Shown: positions 53,308 through 64,000 of the stretch, piece after piece
How positions within the stretch are numbered: position 1 is the first letter of the stretch
Layout: every line of letters starts with the position of its first letter
DNA from: Suillus spraguei
Taxonomy: Eukaryota > Basidiomycota > Agaricomycetes > Boletales > Suillaceae
Direction of reading: 5' to 3'
DNA: 64,000 nucleotides
NCBI GenBank assembly: GCA_016800925.1
Contig: JABCPU010000254.1
Span: 1 to 64,000, forward strand
Notes under the pieces: generated by a model
Database searches by the model: none
What the model was told of the DNA's origin: nothing
What the model saw: the letters and a program-made list of their open reading frames with translations, nothing else
Made by a program: the position numbers and the translations under genes

Positions 53308-53899
53308 TCACGTCACGTCCTTCTTCTCATGCATTCCTGGAAGAGCCTTCCTGCACAGCGTGACTTTCATATAAGGCGCAAGCGTGAGCTTCGGGCTATC
53401 CCTCCGTCAGTCTGAACCCCATCTTCCATACACAAAACACGCACTGTTTTTTACCTTCCAAAGCTCTCGCTATAGTACTCGCTCGGTCTTCTCCATCTGC
53501 AGCGATCTCGCCACGCTGTTCCCATTGTAGTTCATTGTACTGATGCAACCCCGTCAGCTGTCCTGCCGAAACATCCAAAGTTTTCAGATATTCGCGCTTC
53601 AGGATCTCCACTACTGAAATCAACCGAGGGATCGTAGATTGTGCAACATCAGCTGGGGAAGTGTGCAGCGTCAATGGCTTGTCAAGATTTTCCTGAACCC
53701 ATGTTCCTGTCAGATGAACGGTCAAGGGAAGAGCCACGACACCAACCTGGAAAAAGTCCAATCCGTGCTTGACCCAATATCGGATCTTACCCTGTCTCGT
53801 TATTCGTATCGAGTCCGATGGTGGGGCCGCGGGTTGCGAATCAGTCGTGACCGTCTCGTTCATAACAACTGTATGCGTGAGAAAATTATACCGATTCAA
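53308..53899 (-). CDS. Alba-like nucleic-acid-binding protein
   Basis: Exons 53,899-53,747, 53,692-53,445 and 53,401-53,308 with introns of 54 and 43 nt give exactly 165 codons, counted from the first Met (53,897-53,899). A start at the second Met (53,861-53,863, MNETVTTD) would give 152 aa and is equally possible. Spliced words: DSIRITRQGKIRYWVKHGLD, FFQENLDKPLTLHT, STIPRLISVVEILKREYLKT, LHQYNEL, IARALEGKK and SPKLTLAPYMKVTLCRKALP. The I..VVEILKREY helix and Y.K.TL strand match the Alba fold of fungal Alba-like/RNase P-type proteins, which bind RNA or DNA. There are no damaging mutations. The neighbour on the same strand is the MFS gene, about 160 bp away. Confidence 0.68.
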
Positions 53900-54055
53900 T
53901 AATTCGGAGTCTCTCTATCATATCAGCAGCCGAAATTGAATGTCGATCTTGTTTATTTCTACTTTATGTACAGTGCCAAATTTGAAATTGTTTGAGCTAA
54001 CGATCTGCTATCTCATCATAATCATAAAATCACATCTCAGGCAGAGAGAAAAAAG

Positions 54056-56129
54056 TTAACGATTCAGAGGGTTCCCTGCACGCATACGCTCCCCAGCATA
54101 ATATATCCAGACGGGAAATGGTATACCGATGACAATGGCAAGACCTGCAAGAAGAGAAGTTCCTCCACCATAACCGAGTGCTGCAAACATTTGTTGTCCA
54201 AAGAGAGGGAATGCAAAGCCAAGCAGTGAACGGAATGTCTGATGGTATATTCAGAGGGCGCTGACAAGATTTTGGGCAGGCACAACTCACAGCAGCTGCT
54301 GCAGTTGCACTTGCAGCATAGGTAAATGTATCCACTAGGTATAGTTGAATAGGGAGGCTTGAGAGCGGTTAGCTTGTACAGTGATATGACGAGGGGCACC
54401 ACCCACAAAGTTGTCATCATTCCGAACGAAAAGATAGCAGTACCGATGATAGGCATAATGAAGTGGATCTGGGCTTGCGCAGACCAGCCATACCAACTAA
54501 ACGAAGGTTGGTGTTGGAGCAATGAAAATAAAGTGTACTTATATCTCACAATAGTCCCACCGGGGCGAATAACGAACCAAATATCAGAGCGGGGATCCGC
54601 ATCTCTGGCTTACCGATTCCTCCATTTTTTGCAACAAGCTACGTCATGATAATCAGCTAACGCAGCCGGAATAGAAGGTAGTCTTGACGTACGTGTAGGT
54701 ATATCTTGTTAGAAAGTTTGGCGCCAAAGATAGCGGAGGATATAAATCCAACGCCGAATCCAATGTATGTCAGACCTACAATTCCGGTACTGAAGTGGTA
54801 TACTTCCGAAAAGAGGTCTGCAACATTTTGAATATCCATTTCTGTCTTACCGGACGAACGATCTCACCTGGGAACGTGGTAAACATCAAGTAGTAAATAC
54901 CTGAAAAGTGATGTTAGTTTACAGTATAACTTGACGTAGGATGTTAAATATTTACCATACATCCTGAACAAATGACATCAGTCTGGTTAGCTGCGTGACA
55001 TTGATTGAAACTTACAGAGCCATGTATAAGCTGAGGATGAAGCATATAAAACTTCGGGTCAAAATTATAACGGGTCGTTTGAGGTTCATCCATAAGTAAA
55101 CCCATTTATTCATGTGGGGCGCGGTGAGGACAGGATGTCTTCGAGCTGCCTTTTCGAGATCTCTTGTTATTCTGTGACGACGAAGCCTGATTACTGGTGC
55201 ATAAGATTCTCTCAAAAAAGGGATGGCGAGTACTGCTGCGACACCACAGATCGCGGCGACAATATAGAAATCATATTGTATGCCGACCGACTCTGTGATA
55301 AAGCCTCCCATGACGGGCCCAACAACAGGACCTGCGAGATGAATTTGAACTTATATCAAGGCAGCAGACCGTGAAACACACCTATCAAAGGTCCGATATA
55401 ATATAATGCCGTAGCGGGGGCACGGTCGGCTTCAGAGAAGAGGTCGGCAACAATGCCTCCGCCGCATGCAATTGGTGTACCCCCGACGAAGCCAGCTTTC
55501 CAGAGAGTAAGCGAACTTATAATAGCGGTAGTCACATAACGTACCCAGCAACCGAAAGACGAGGAAAGATACAGTGTTGGGTGACAAAGCACAGCCGAGG
55601 TTAAAGACGAGGAAGAAGAGGTTTGCTAAGTGGAGTACCTTGTAACTGATTTAGGCAGACGGTTCCATTAGTCATAAAGAAGAGGATAGCGCACCCACAC
55701 ACGACCGTATACTTCGGACAAGGGTGCGGTAAGTAAAGGACCGATGGCGAATGAGAGAAGGAAGATGCTGAGAGTCAACGCTGTGACTGTTGAATTGGTT
55801 ATGTCATATTTTATGACTAGGTCTGGCAAACTAGGTGCCATAATAGAACTTGCTAATGGAGTCACAAAAGCGTAGAGCGCAAGCTGACGGGAAGCCAGAA
55901 TTAGGCCTCGTGATTAGATATCCAACTCTAATGGAAAACTAACGATTGCAGTAGTTGTCCACTTGCTGGCCGGAGACCAATTCCTGGGGTTGACTGGGTC
56001 GTGCTGCCATTCCGAGTCATCCTCTAACTGTTGAACATTGTCGTCTGTCGCGGAGGAGCCGCCGCCTATGTCTATATCATCTTGATTTGATTTATCAACG
56101 CATACCGTTCCTGGAGGAGAGGCAGACAT
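54056..56129 (-). CDS. MFS transporter, DHA1 multidrug type
   Basis: ATG at 56,127-56,129 (MSASPPGTVCVDK). An acidic cytoplasmic N-terminus ends with DPVNPRNWSPASKW, the PxNPxNW word typical of fungal DHA1 exporters. Exons follow on the minus strand: TPLASSIMAPSLPDLVIKYD, LLTAPLSEVYGR (motif-A-like), a GFVGGTPIACGGGIVADLFS segment, PVMGGFITESVGIQYDFYIV, LRESYAPVIRLRR, DLFSEVYHFSTGIVGLTYIG, GVGFISSAIFGAKLSNKIY, IIGTAIFSFGMMTTLWVVPL, the YLVDTFTYAASATAAAA segment and GIPFPVWIYYAGERMRAGNP, ending in TAA at 54,056-54,058. About eight to nine introns of 45-60 nt are inferred. Twelve membrane helices and proton-driven export of small toxic or metabolic compounds are expected from the family; the substrate is unknown. 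Confidence 0.85.
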
Positions 56130-59100
56130 TAATATTAACCAACGGTTGTAGACAGAGAGAACTTAGATGAGGGGAAGATAAGATATATCTTAGGATAAAC
56201 TGTTGATTAAATAGATAGAGGATAGTGGTACTACACTGACAGTATGATTATGATTGGATAGCAGACGCGATAGTCGGAAAGCTAAGACTGATCAAGCTAA
56301 TCCAAAGCTAACCCCAGTTTGATTAGTTCAAGTTGCACGATTAGATCATAACGGCTGTCATCGTGAAAGTCGCTGTCAAGTACCGAGTCTTCAAGTTGGG
56401 AGTAACTTGCTGCTATCATAACGCAGTTAGCTATTCAAGTCGCTATTGCAATGGTGTGCTCACCATCGTATTTACCATTCTCATCGACCATTTTCGCTCA
56501 CCAACAGGTGCACTGTACTACTAGTATTCCCTGTGTAGACCTTTATATAGAACAAAGGAAAGTAGTAAGTACTAGTCAAGTTCGAAATTACGAACTAACG
56601 GCGCCCGGGTGCCGCCGGTGGCTTGAAACTCCGGAAAAGCTACGTTTATTACCATGATGCAGTCTCGGTGACTTAATTTCTTACTCTACTCAGGGACTGG
56701 GCAACACCCAGTCCGCCCTAAATTTCCAGAGAGATCCTTAAACGGGCGTGGTGAGGTCAGTGTTCTGAAACAATTTTTTTTTCTGTCGTATCATTTATAT
56801 CGGGTTGGTCAGAACGTTCTAGCCTGTGTCACAAACGGAAGAACTACGTGCTTTCTACCTCGGGACTGTACCAGAATATAATGACTAGACCAGTGGCAGC
56901 TTGCCGCGTACACGTGCAACTGTAACCCCTTCATCTCACACTGATACATTCCAAAATCTTGCATTTCTACTGTCTCCACCTTATCTCCACCCTGCTCAAT
57001 ACAAACCCAGAGCACTTGTTAGCATCCCAGCGTTGAACAGAGGCAACACTCATCGTGGAAGCGGCGCCCCACTTAACTTTAATCATAGCTCTTTGGTAGA
57101 CTTGGATTCGACGTGTGCTTGTCCACTCTTGCTTCTTTGTATGCCTTCGCAATAATATAGCTGTTCCAGTGTCTCGAACGTTGGTATCAAAACTCCGGGT
57201 GGACAAGGCCAGTTGACATCATCGGCCTTGTTTGAAAAGTCGTGAAGGGGGCTCCCAGGCATTCAATCACCTTTTTGCTCCATGGCATAAATGCAGGTTT
57301 CACCTTCGTCGCATCAGAAGAATTTAAAAGGTTGTAGAACCTTCAGTGACCAGCAAGCGCTGTGTTGAATTAGACTCCGATATTGCTCATTGTGTAAGAA
57401 CCGCTGTCTCGTCATCGGTACCCAAAGATATTACTAAAAGGAAAATGTTATGAGAATAGGACATGGTTCTCCTGTTAGTTATATTAATAAAATCGGTACT
57501 GGTCAGCTACGACAATGCCCGATATCTTCGAGCCAAGTAGCTGGAAGTGTTTGGCTGCCCGAGCACTATTTAAAAAATCAGCTGTGATTGCATCCAAGTT
57601 TGGATGTAACTTACAGGTGATCGATATCCGTCACTGTTGAAATCAGATACTTTTGATTGCACCCAGGCTCCATTAATGACCTGGGTGTACTGCCTAATGT
57701 GATATCAATATCAATAACAGCGCAAGGAATTCAATGAAGCGATCGAGCGATCTTGCTGTGAGTGTGAACCGAGGTTGTTGTTCGCACTGGAGAATTTCCA
57801 CGCTCAGATGTATGGAGTACACAGCGAGAGTGCTTACGAGTTCGATGGAAAATATTGCGAGATCACGATGAGTGAGGGAATGCCCTCCTCAGCAAGTCGT
57901 GGTATCCAAAGTATATATCGGACATGCTTTTAAACTCAAGTGGGATAAAGCAAGTCTAAGGAGTGGCTCAGCGGGGGAGGCTAACAGAGTAGCACTCCTT
58001 ACGCACCGCTTTCAATTGGATGTTGATACCTGGTCTGGCCCCACAGGGTGTTCATTAGAGAGCGGCTCATAATATTATCATGATTATCAAACCCGTCGTA
58101 GCAGTACTGGGGAGATAGATCCGGCTTGGTGCGTGTGTCGTACTTGAACATCCGCGGTATTTGAAAAATCGATTCTTCGGCTAGACCTCCCCCTCCAGCG
58201 TTCTTTCCAAATTCCTAGTATCGTGACTCCCTTACATACACGACCCTGCCACGAGTTGAGGCGGGGTTATGCACTTGTGTGTAATTGTGAATTCATACTC
58301 TGACGGTTCAAATTCCCTAGCTAGGAATCAGCTCTCCGTTTAAGTCACGGGATGATCACACGACTACCCTGCTGACTCCGACGAAGGTGTGTTCTCTAAA
58401 TCCCATCAATGAACACTCCTTCATGGCCGTGTCTGTGTGGGGAAAATCGTTTTTTTTTTTTTTTTCAAATTGACCTGCGGCAGTTTTGACTATCACCCGG
58501 AGAACAGATTATTTGATTATCAAATGAACCTCCTCCGGTCGTCAGCCGCCAGTGTCCCTTCTATCACATTCTTCAACACCAAAATTTCCGCAGTGCTGGA
58601 AGTAAAAAGCAGGTAGTTTTGCCGATGTTTTTCACTCTCACTTTAAACATGGCGACACACTGAGATTGAAAGCGTTATACACCGTTTCCGATTTCGCACA
58701 ATCTACATCCCTTCGTTTGCGCGCCATTTCGTTATTAAAGCTCGAAACTCGGGCGCGATTGGGCCCGCTGCCAGATGTCCGCCTATCATGCCAAGCTGTC
58801 AGGAGATTTTTTTTGACACTCGGTGGCGAAGAGCTCACCATATTAATATGAAAAAGGGACTGGTGAGGAGATTCCATTCCCGTTATCAGCGTATCTGCAC
58901 TACTTACACATCATTATGAAAAAGTTTATAGCAGGCCTGGTGGGGCTGGCTTATCTTGAGATTGTGAACGATTCAAATTGGGCGATGCATCGAGTCCTAA
59001 GTGAAACGACACCTGCCAACAAACGTTCAACGCTAAATATGCCAAGATTTTGTGTCGACATTTAAATTTGAATGTCCGCTCGGGATGGACCGATAACTGT

Positions 59101-60504
59101 ATAGTTGACTCGAAACCACTGATCAACGACCACCTGTAGCGAATACTCACGATCAAGAAGAGAATCTATCCCCAAGATCCTTTCTTTGGAATACAATTAT
59201 GTGAGTGGATATCAGCTCGAAACTCGTTTTTTTTTCGAACAGGCCTGCTTGGAAGGAATCTTGATGTTACTGCCGCGATCTGAGACCATCGACGCCTCTG
59301 ACTTCGGTCAAAATGTACCAGTATATGGCTCACCTCCCAAAAGACTCCACACGACAATCACCCTGTAGCAGTTCTCCGCCGGCACGGTACCTTGTACTAA
59401 CTCGGGCACGAGAGAGATTATTAACGGCGACTTACTACCAATCAACGCTCTTCCTCGTCCACCTGTCTAACCTCGCTCGCTCGACGAAGAAAGTTACTTT
59501 CCATAAATCGCCAGCTTATCAGAAAAGAACATCCGGACAGTATCTTTTTCGTCTCGCTCGATAAGGAGTATTACTTTCCGCTTGCTATTGTCTTGCCGAA
59601 AATATCATGCGGACAGTATTTCTCTTTGTCTTTATCACCCGGTTTTCGTCATTAGCGCTCGCTCATACGTACCCACCGTTGAACAGGTTATTAGTGAATA
59701 TCTATATTATTCTGTGACTCAGACAAAAGAACTGGGTTTTTAAATGCAACCCCTGAGTAAACATTTTCCCTTGAGAAATATTTGCCATGAGCTACTTTCT
59801 TCTTACGTGTCATCGCTGACTTTTTCATTTTCATGTCGTCGGGACGCCCTTGAACGTTTCTTGCATTTGTTATATTCATACCCCAAAGGCTTGAGAGACC
59901 TGCTTAAACCCATGCTTCGCTTAATCACATGTCAGGCCTTCAGGCCTCAGGAGTCGGAAGATTTGATGCTCAGCGCTACAAGAACGGCCGGTACAAAGGA
60001 ATTGGTTGTTCGTTATCGCACGCCTGACTTACGTGTACGTTTGTTGAATCACGAGTCTGGTCTTGGCTCAGTGAACCGCTGAGAGCATCGTGGGATCTGC
60101 TCTCACATAGGTATTGTCTGAACGTTGAACCGGTAAAGCGTAAAGCCAATTAGATGGTTAATATCATTATCATCGGGGCCGTGCTGGGTCCGACTTTGTG
60201 AGTGAATGATAGTGCCAACAGTTAAATATTGGTGACTGGGAACTGGATAGTTAACGTTGACGCTGAGATCCGATGCCTAACCGCATGGTCCCACCGTAAG
60301 GATCACGAGGTATACGTACCTTCTGTACTTTGCTATAAATGAAGATGCCCTGAACATCTGTCGTTTTATGTAATGATTTGTAGAAGCGGTACACGTGTTC
60401 CTCGCAACAAAGCCAAGTCAATTTACGGGTTATGTATGCCACCTTTACGTTCCGAGTGTCCCGAGTATTAAAAGACATGAGTTCGGCGTTAAACGCGCAC
60501 TTCA
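56130..60504. other. 4.4-kb intergenic stretch, no recognised gene
   Basis: I found no gene with family resemblance on either strand. Small features are a T run at about 58,451-58,472, an imperfect ~80-bp direct repeat at 59,487-59,632 and a minus-strand frame near 57,270-57,080 (WPCPPGVLIPTFETLEQLYY) that I cannot place. The 3' part presumably contains the promoter of the GT90 gene. Confidence 0.5.
59487..59632 (+). repeat. Imperfect direct repeat, two ~66-bp units
   Basis: Units at 59,487-59,552 and 59,567-59,632 share TTACTTTCC and CGGACAGTAT(C/T)T.T.TTTGTCT at the same spacing. Confidence 0.5.
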
Positions 60505-62670
60505 ATGTTCCCCTTCAGAATTTTTCGCAGATCACTGCGAATCTATGTATTTTTCATCGTCTTTGTTTTTACTTTTGTAATATTCACCCTTGCGCCAACC
60601 GAATCAACTTCTGTTTACTTTCATCATCTAGTACACCGGTCTGCACCCGCACCAGATTTCAACCCATGGCTTCTAGACTCAAATTCACTCTACCCCGATC
60701 CACAATCTAAACGCCCCTCCCACACTTTCCGTCCAGATGGTCTACTTGAAGTTACTCCAGGTGGTAGACACCCCATCCTCGATCTCATCGAACACGCAGA
60801 AAGGGAATGGAACGCAAAGCTCACACACGCCAGCAAAACACTACCCGAGGCGGTCCGTGAGTACCACCGTAGATACTCAAGAGCACCTCCACCAGGTTTC
60901 GATAAATGGTACGTTCTTGTCCTCCCTTCAATTCCTCGTCTAAAGCACAACAGGTGGGCCTACGTCAAAAAACACAACGTTCAGCTCCCAGATGAATACG
61001 ACCAGATCAACATCGATCTCGCCCCTTTCTGGGGCATAAACCCAACACGTCTCCAAGCCATCCAACTTGCTCACGAAGGCTACGAACACAGTTACACCCT
61101 CGTTAAATCCACCCCCTCAGGCCCTCTCCACATCGGAAATGAGACACTGCCTGCAGACGAACACACTCGCGAGAGTTTATTGGTAGCCGCAAACCAGCTG
61201 CTGGAGTTGATGGAGGATGTCCAAGACGAGTTGCCGTTGTTTAGAGCTGTCTTTAGCCCTCATGATAGCCCAAATGTGTTCATCACCCATGAGATGAGGA
61301 CAAGATTTGTTGAGGCTGGGAACAGAGGCGAACGTACGTCCTTCCCACTATGCCCATGCTTACCTTCTCACCCACTCAAACAGCAATCGACCCGCAGTTC
61401 CAAGACCCACCTCCATACGCTCGCGGCTGGATGCATGCCTGCCCCCTGAACAGCATCGCACACAACCCACCCCCCTCCCCACCCCCACAGACCCCCATAC
61501 CAAAAACTTTCATCCATGACCACATCCTCTCCATGGACCCCTGCGCACACCCTTCTCACTTCGCCCAACACGGCCAGTTCCTGAGCCACGGGCCAGGACC
61601 AGTCGCACACCCCTTCCCAATCCCACAGTTCAGCTATTGTACCAGTCCATTGCATACTGATATCAGGGTGCCGATTATGTTGAGTTGGGTAGAGGATGTC
61701 GATGGTGGTATGGAGGGGGAACTGGAGGAAGCGTGGATGAGGAAAGAGGACGAGAGGTTACTTTGGAGAGGGCTGAATACGGGAATTCATCATGGGAAGG
61801 AGAAGGCTTGGAAGGAAGCGCAGAGGGGGCGGTTAATGGATCTCGTTTCTTCTTCTATTTCTTCTCACCATGAGAAGCGCTCGAACGCGCGCCCAAAAAC
61901 TGTGGATGTCCTCCTGACCGACCCTTTGTCTCCTGATGGCTTTAAAACACAGGCCTTGAAAAAATCCATTCTGAACGCTGCGATGATGGATATAGCGTTC
62001 GCTGGGAAACCGAGCCAATGTGAGCAGGATATTTGTAAGGAGTTGGAGGAAAGGTGGGAGTGGAGAAGAAGGATGGGCGCAAGGGAAGCAGGGAGATATA
62101 AATATGTTCTTGATGTGAGTGGGCGATTTCCTTTTCCTTTGAGATTTCATTTGCGTGTGTTTTAATAATTCGTTAATCGGCAGGTGGATGGAAATGGCTG
62201 GTCAAGTCGGTTTAAGAGGCTTTTGACGAGTAATTCAGTTGTTTTCAAATCTACATTGTATCCTGAATGGTGTGTTTTCTTTTTCCCTTTTGTGATCATT
62301 TCTCTCAATGTTTTCTTTGCCCTTCTTACCACCCCCAAAAGGTTCTCCCACCGCCTCGCTCCCTGGGTGCACTACATCCCCATCCAAATCGACTACTCTG
62401 ACCTCTACGACACGCTTCTTTTCTTCCGTGGCGATCCAAGTGGGCACGGTGCACATGAAGATCTTGCAAAGAAGATTGCGAGGAGGGCAAGGGAGTGGAG
62501 TTTAGGGTTTTGGAGAAAGGAAGATATGATTGCTTATTTGTATAGGTGAGCCATGCGCGATGGGCGGAACGACACACGCGATGCTGACTTGTTTTTATTC
62601 CCTCAGGTTATTCCTCGAATATGCGAGAGTCATGGATGAGAATCGGGATACGCTTAATTTCGAGTTGTAG
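60505..62670 (+). CDS. CAP10-type glycosyltransferase (GT90 family)
   Basis: Five exons, 60,505-61,333, 61,384-62,114, 62,184-62,269, 62,342-62,545 and 62,607-62,670, with GT-AG introns of 50-72 nt, sum to exactly 638 codons (637 aa). A short basic N-terminus and one hydrophobic helix (residues about 12-30, IYVFFIVFVFTFVIFTL) predict a type II Golgi membrane protein. The luminal part contains FDKWYVLV, PFWGINPTRLQA, CPLNSIAHNPPPSPPPQTPI and TFIHDHILSMDPCAHPSHF. The GT90 core follows: YKYVLD joined to VDGNGWSSRFKRLLTSNSVV, FKSTLYPEW, APWVHYIPIQIDYSDLYDTL and LFFRGDPSG. This is the motif set of Cryptococcus CAP10 and related xylosyltransferases. The likely role is sugar transfer to secreted glycans or proteins; donor and acceptor are unknown. 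No defects were seen. Confidence 0.9.
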
Positions 62671-64000
62671 GATTTGTATTTAAATTTGGGTTAAAGTGAG
62701 ATTCGCGTCCTTTTTTTTTACTTCCAGATAGGTTAACAGATCATTGCAGAGATGGAACGGATATACCTTTGCGCGTCTCAAATAACAAACACGACATGTC
62801 ACGCTACACACGCTTATACCTTGCATACCACGCATGTTGTCATGATCATGATTTCCTGCACGGCACACACGCTCCTTACTATACCAAGCTCGCGATGACT
62901 CAATGGACCCGGTATCGGTCGACAATCTACTCTATTCTACGCGCCACATGTGCCCTCAGGCTGCGCGTTTATTCACTGTACGCATATTTATACCTGTTTA
63001 TTGGGACGTGCATGTTTCGGATACCAATTGTACATCTGATGATCAAGAACCGAATGTCTGGTTGTCTAGCTGGAACTTTCAACGAGTTTGAATTGGTAAG
63101 ATGGGACGCACTGCGCGGATATCGACTGGGAACTTAGCGATTGGGGTAATGAGTGTGCTCGTGATCCATGACGCTCTGCTTACTCGGACATGGGCTGTCA
63201 GTGTAGCTCCCCTGGGAAACAGGCTCACTGCACTCATTCGTCTTGTGCCAGACGCATAGTTGACGTTAAGCATGCATCCTACTTGGACATGAGTTGTCAG
63301 TGTAGCTTCTTTGGGAACGGGCTCATACAATACCGACTCAGCATGTATCCATCCACTTCTAGTACTATCGTGGAGCCGAACGATTATGCCATCCATTCTT
63401 AATTCCTGCGATGGTTAGTCCAGCAGGTTTTCAGGACATAAAAAGTAGGCCTAGTACGCACACCACCCTAGAACCTCTCTGCCGGATCCCATACTAGTAT
63501 CACTTCATACAACTGATGCGTTCCGTCTTGCTCGCCGTTGTAACGTTTGTAATCCGCGCGATGCCACTGATTGCTGTCCTGGCTTGAGTTGTCGCTTTAT
63601 AACACGGTGAGCTATTAGTATCAGTACATAGTCTGCGTCGCATTAACCTATTGACCGGACCTTTGCGTCTTGTGATAGTTCAATCCCCCTGAATCTTCAT
63701 GGAGATGCCGCTAGTCCCGGAGGAGATTTCGCACGTCGTGCTAGTGGGTGAGTCATGGTTCTGCTTAGTGCGAGTGTTGGCACATCAGGAAATTCACACA
63801 TTCCTTAACATGCTTAATCAGCTTAACTCACTTATCTCAAAACTTGTTTGCTCTCTCTCACATCATTCACCTGGCATATCTTATATTTTTTGAGTGCGAA
63901 ATACAATAAAACATGTATATTAATATATCTCAACTTTTTTTTTCTGAATTCATTCACATTGAAATTTTGGACAAGTAGATTCAATTTCACCAAGGCAGTT
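62671..64000. other. 3' intergenic stretch, no recognised gene
   Basis: No gene recognised. A pair of ~40-bp direct repeats (63,186-63,228 and 63,284-63,325) shares TTGGACATGAG(C/T)TGTCAGTGTAGCT-like sequence. Short frames elsewhere have no resemblance to families I know. Confidence 0.45.

Noticed and set aside
57940..58340. tRNA-like boxes (GTGGCTCAGCGGG at about 57,965 and GGTTCAAATTCC at about 58,305)
   Set aside because: The two boxes are about 340 bp apart, and neither has a partner box or cloverleaf stems at tRNA spacing.
58451..58472. T run as a possible retroposon tail or terminator
   Set aside because: No element body or target duplication was seen beside it; simple homopolymer.

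Overview
The window reads as a stretch of an Agaricomycete-type basidiomycete genome. The signs are host genes with many 45-70 nt introns, a DUF6533-type membrane protein, a CAP10/GT90 glycosyltransferase, and remnants of Plavaka and KDZ-associated transposase genes, families I know mainly from mushroom-forming fungi. No rRNA, organellar or bacterial features were seen. All calls come from reading the sequence; no searches were run.

Positions 1-46,100 are a transposon graveyard with unusually readable nesting. A hAT element (668-21,012, minus) was split by a chromovirus-type Ty3/Gypsy element (920-16,751, minus, 770-bp LTRs, TSD AGTAA). That element was split in turn by a second chromovirus (5,340-12,924, plus, ~473-bp LTRs, TSD CTTGC). 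A solo LTR of the second family also sits in the hAT gene (18,337-18,808). A tyrosine-recombinase (DIRS-like) retroelement follows (about 22,638-32,936, plus: gag-like ORF, RT, RNase H, recombinase). It is broken by five well-supported LTR insertions and one probable one. At each of the five, removing the insertion and one target-site copy restores the reading frame. Next come a 453-bp non-autonomous hAT element, a second hAT pseudogene (34,560-35,818, minus), an intact Tc1/mariner element (36,214-37,830), an unassigned minus-strand gene fragment split by a solo LTR, a Plavaka transposase pseudogene (39,843-43,001), a KDZ-associated CxC5 fragment (43,880-44,568) and a ~1.3-kb element with long terminal inverted repeats.

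Positions 46,600-62,670 are gene-bearing: a DUF6533 membrane protein (minus), an alpha/beta hydrolase with an in-frame stop, a tandem array of tRNA-like repeats, a decayed YqcI/YcgG-family remnant, an Alba-like nucleic-acid-binding protein (minus), an MFS drug-transporter-type gene (minus) and a GT90/CAP10 glycosyltransferase (plus). About 56.1-60.5 kb and 62.7-64 kb hold no gene I recognise.

The most unusual observations are: (1) a spliced, apparently intact 305-codon gene on the strand opposite to gag-pol inside the first chromovirus, with a coiled coil, two CX2CX6C motifs and an acidic repeat tail; (2) an exact 11-nt complement between the primer-binding site and the predicted 5' end of the transcript in both chromoviruses, at Tf1-like self-priming geometry; (3) a consistent decay signature in which TGA stops stand where relatives carry arginine (CGA to TGA) across at least five element families, while the mariner transposase is untouched.
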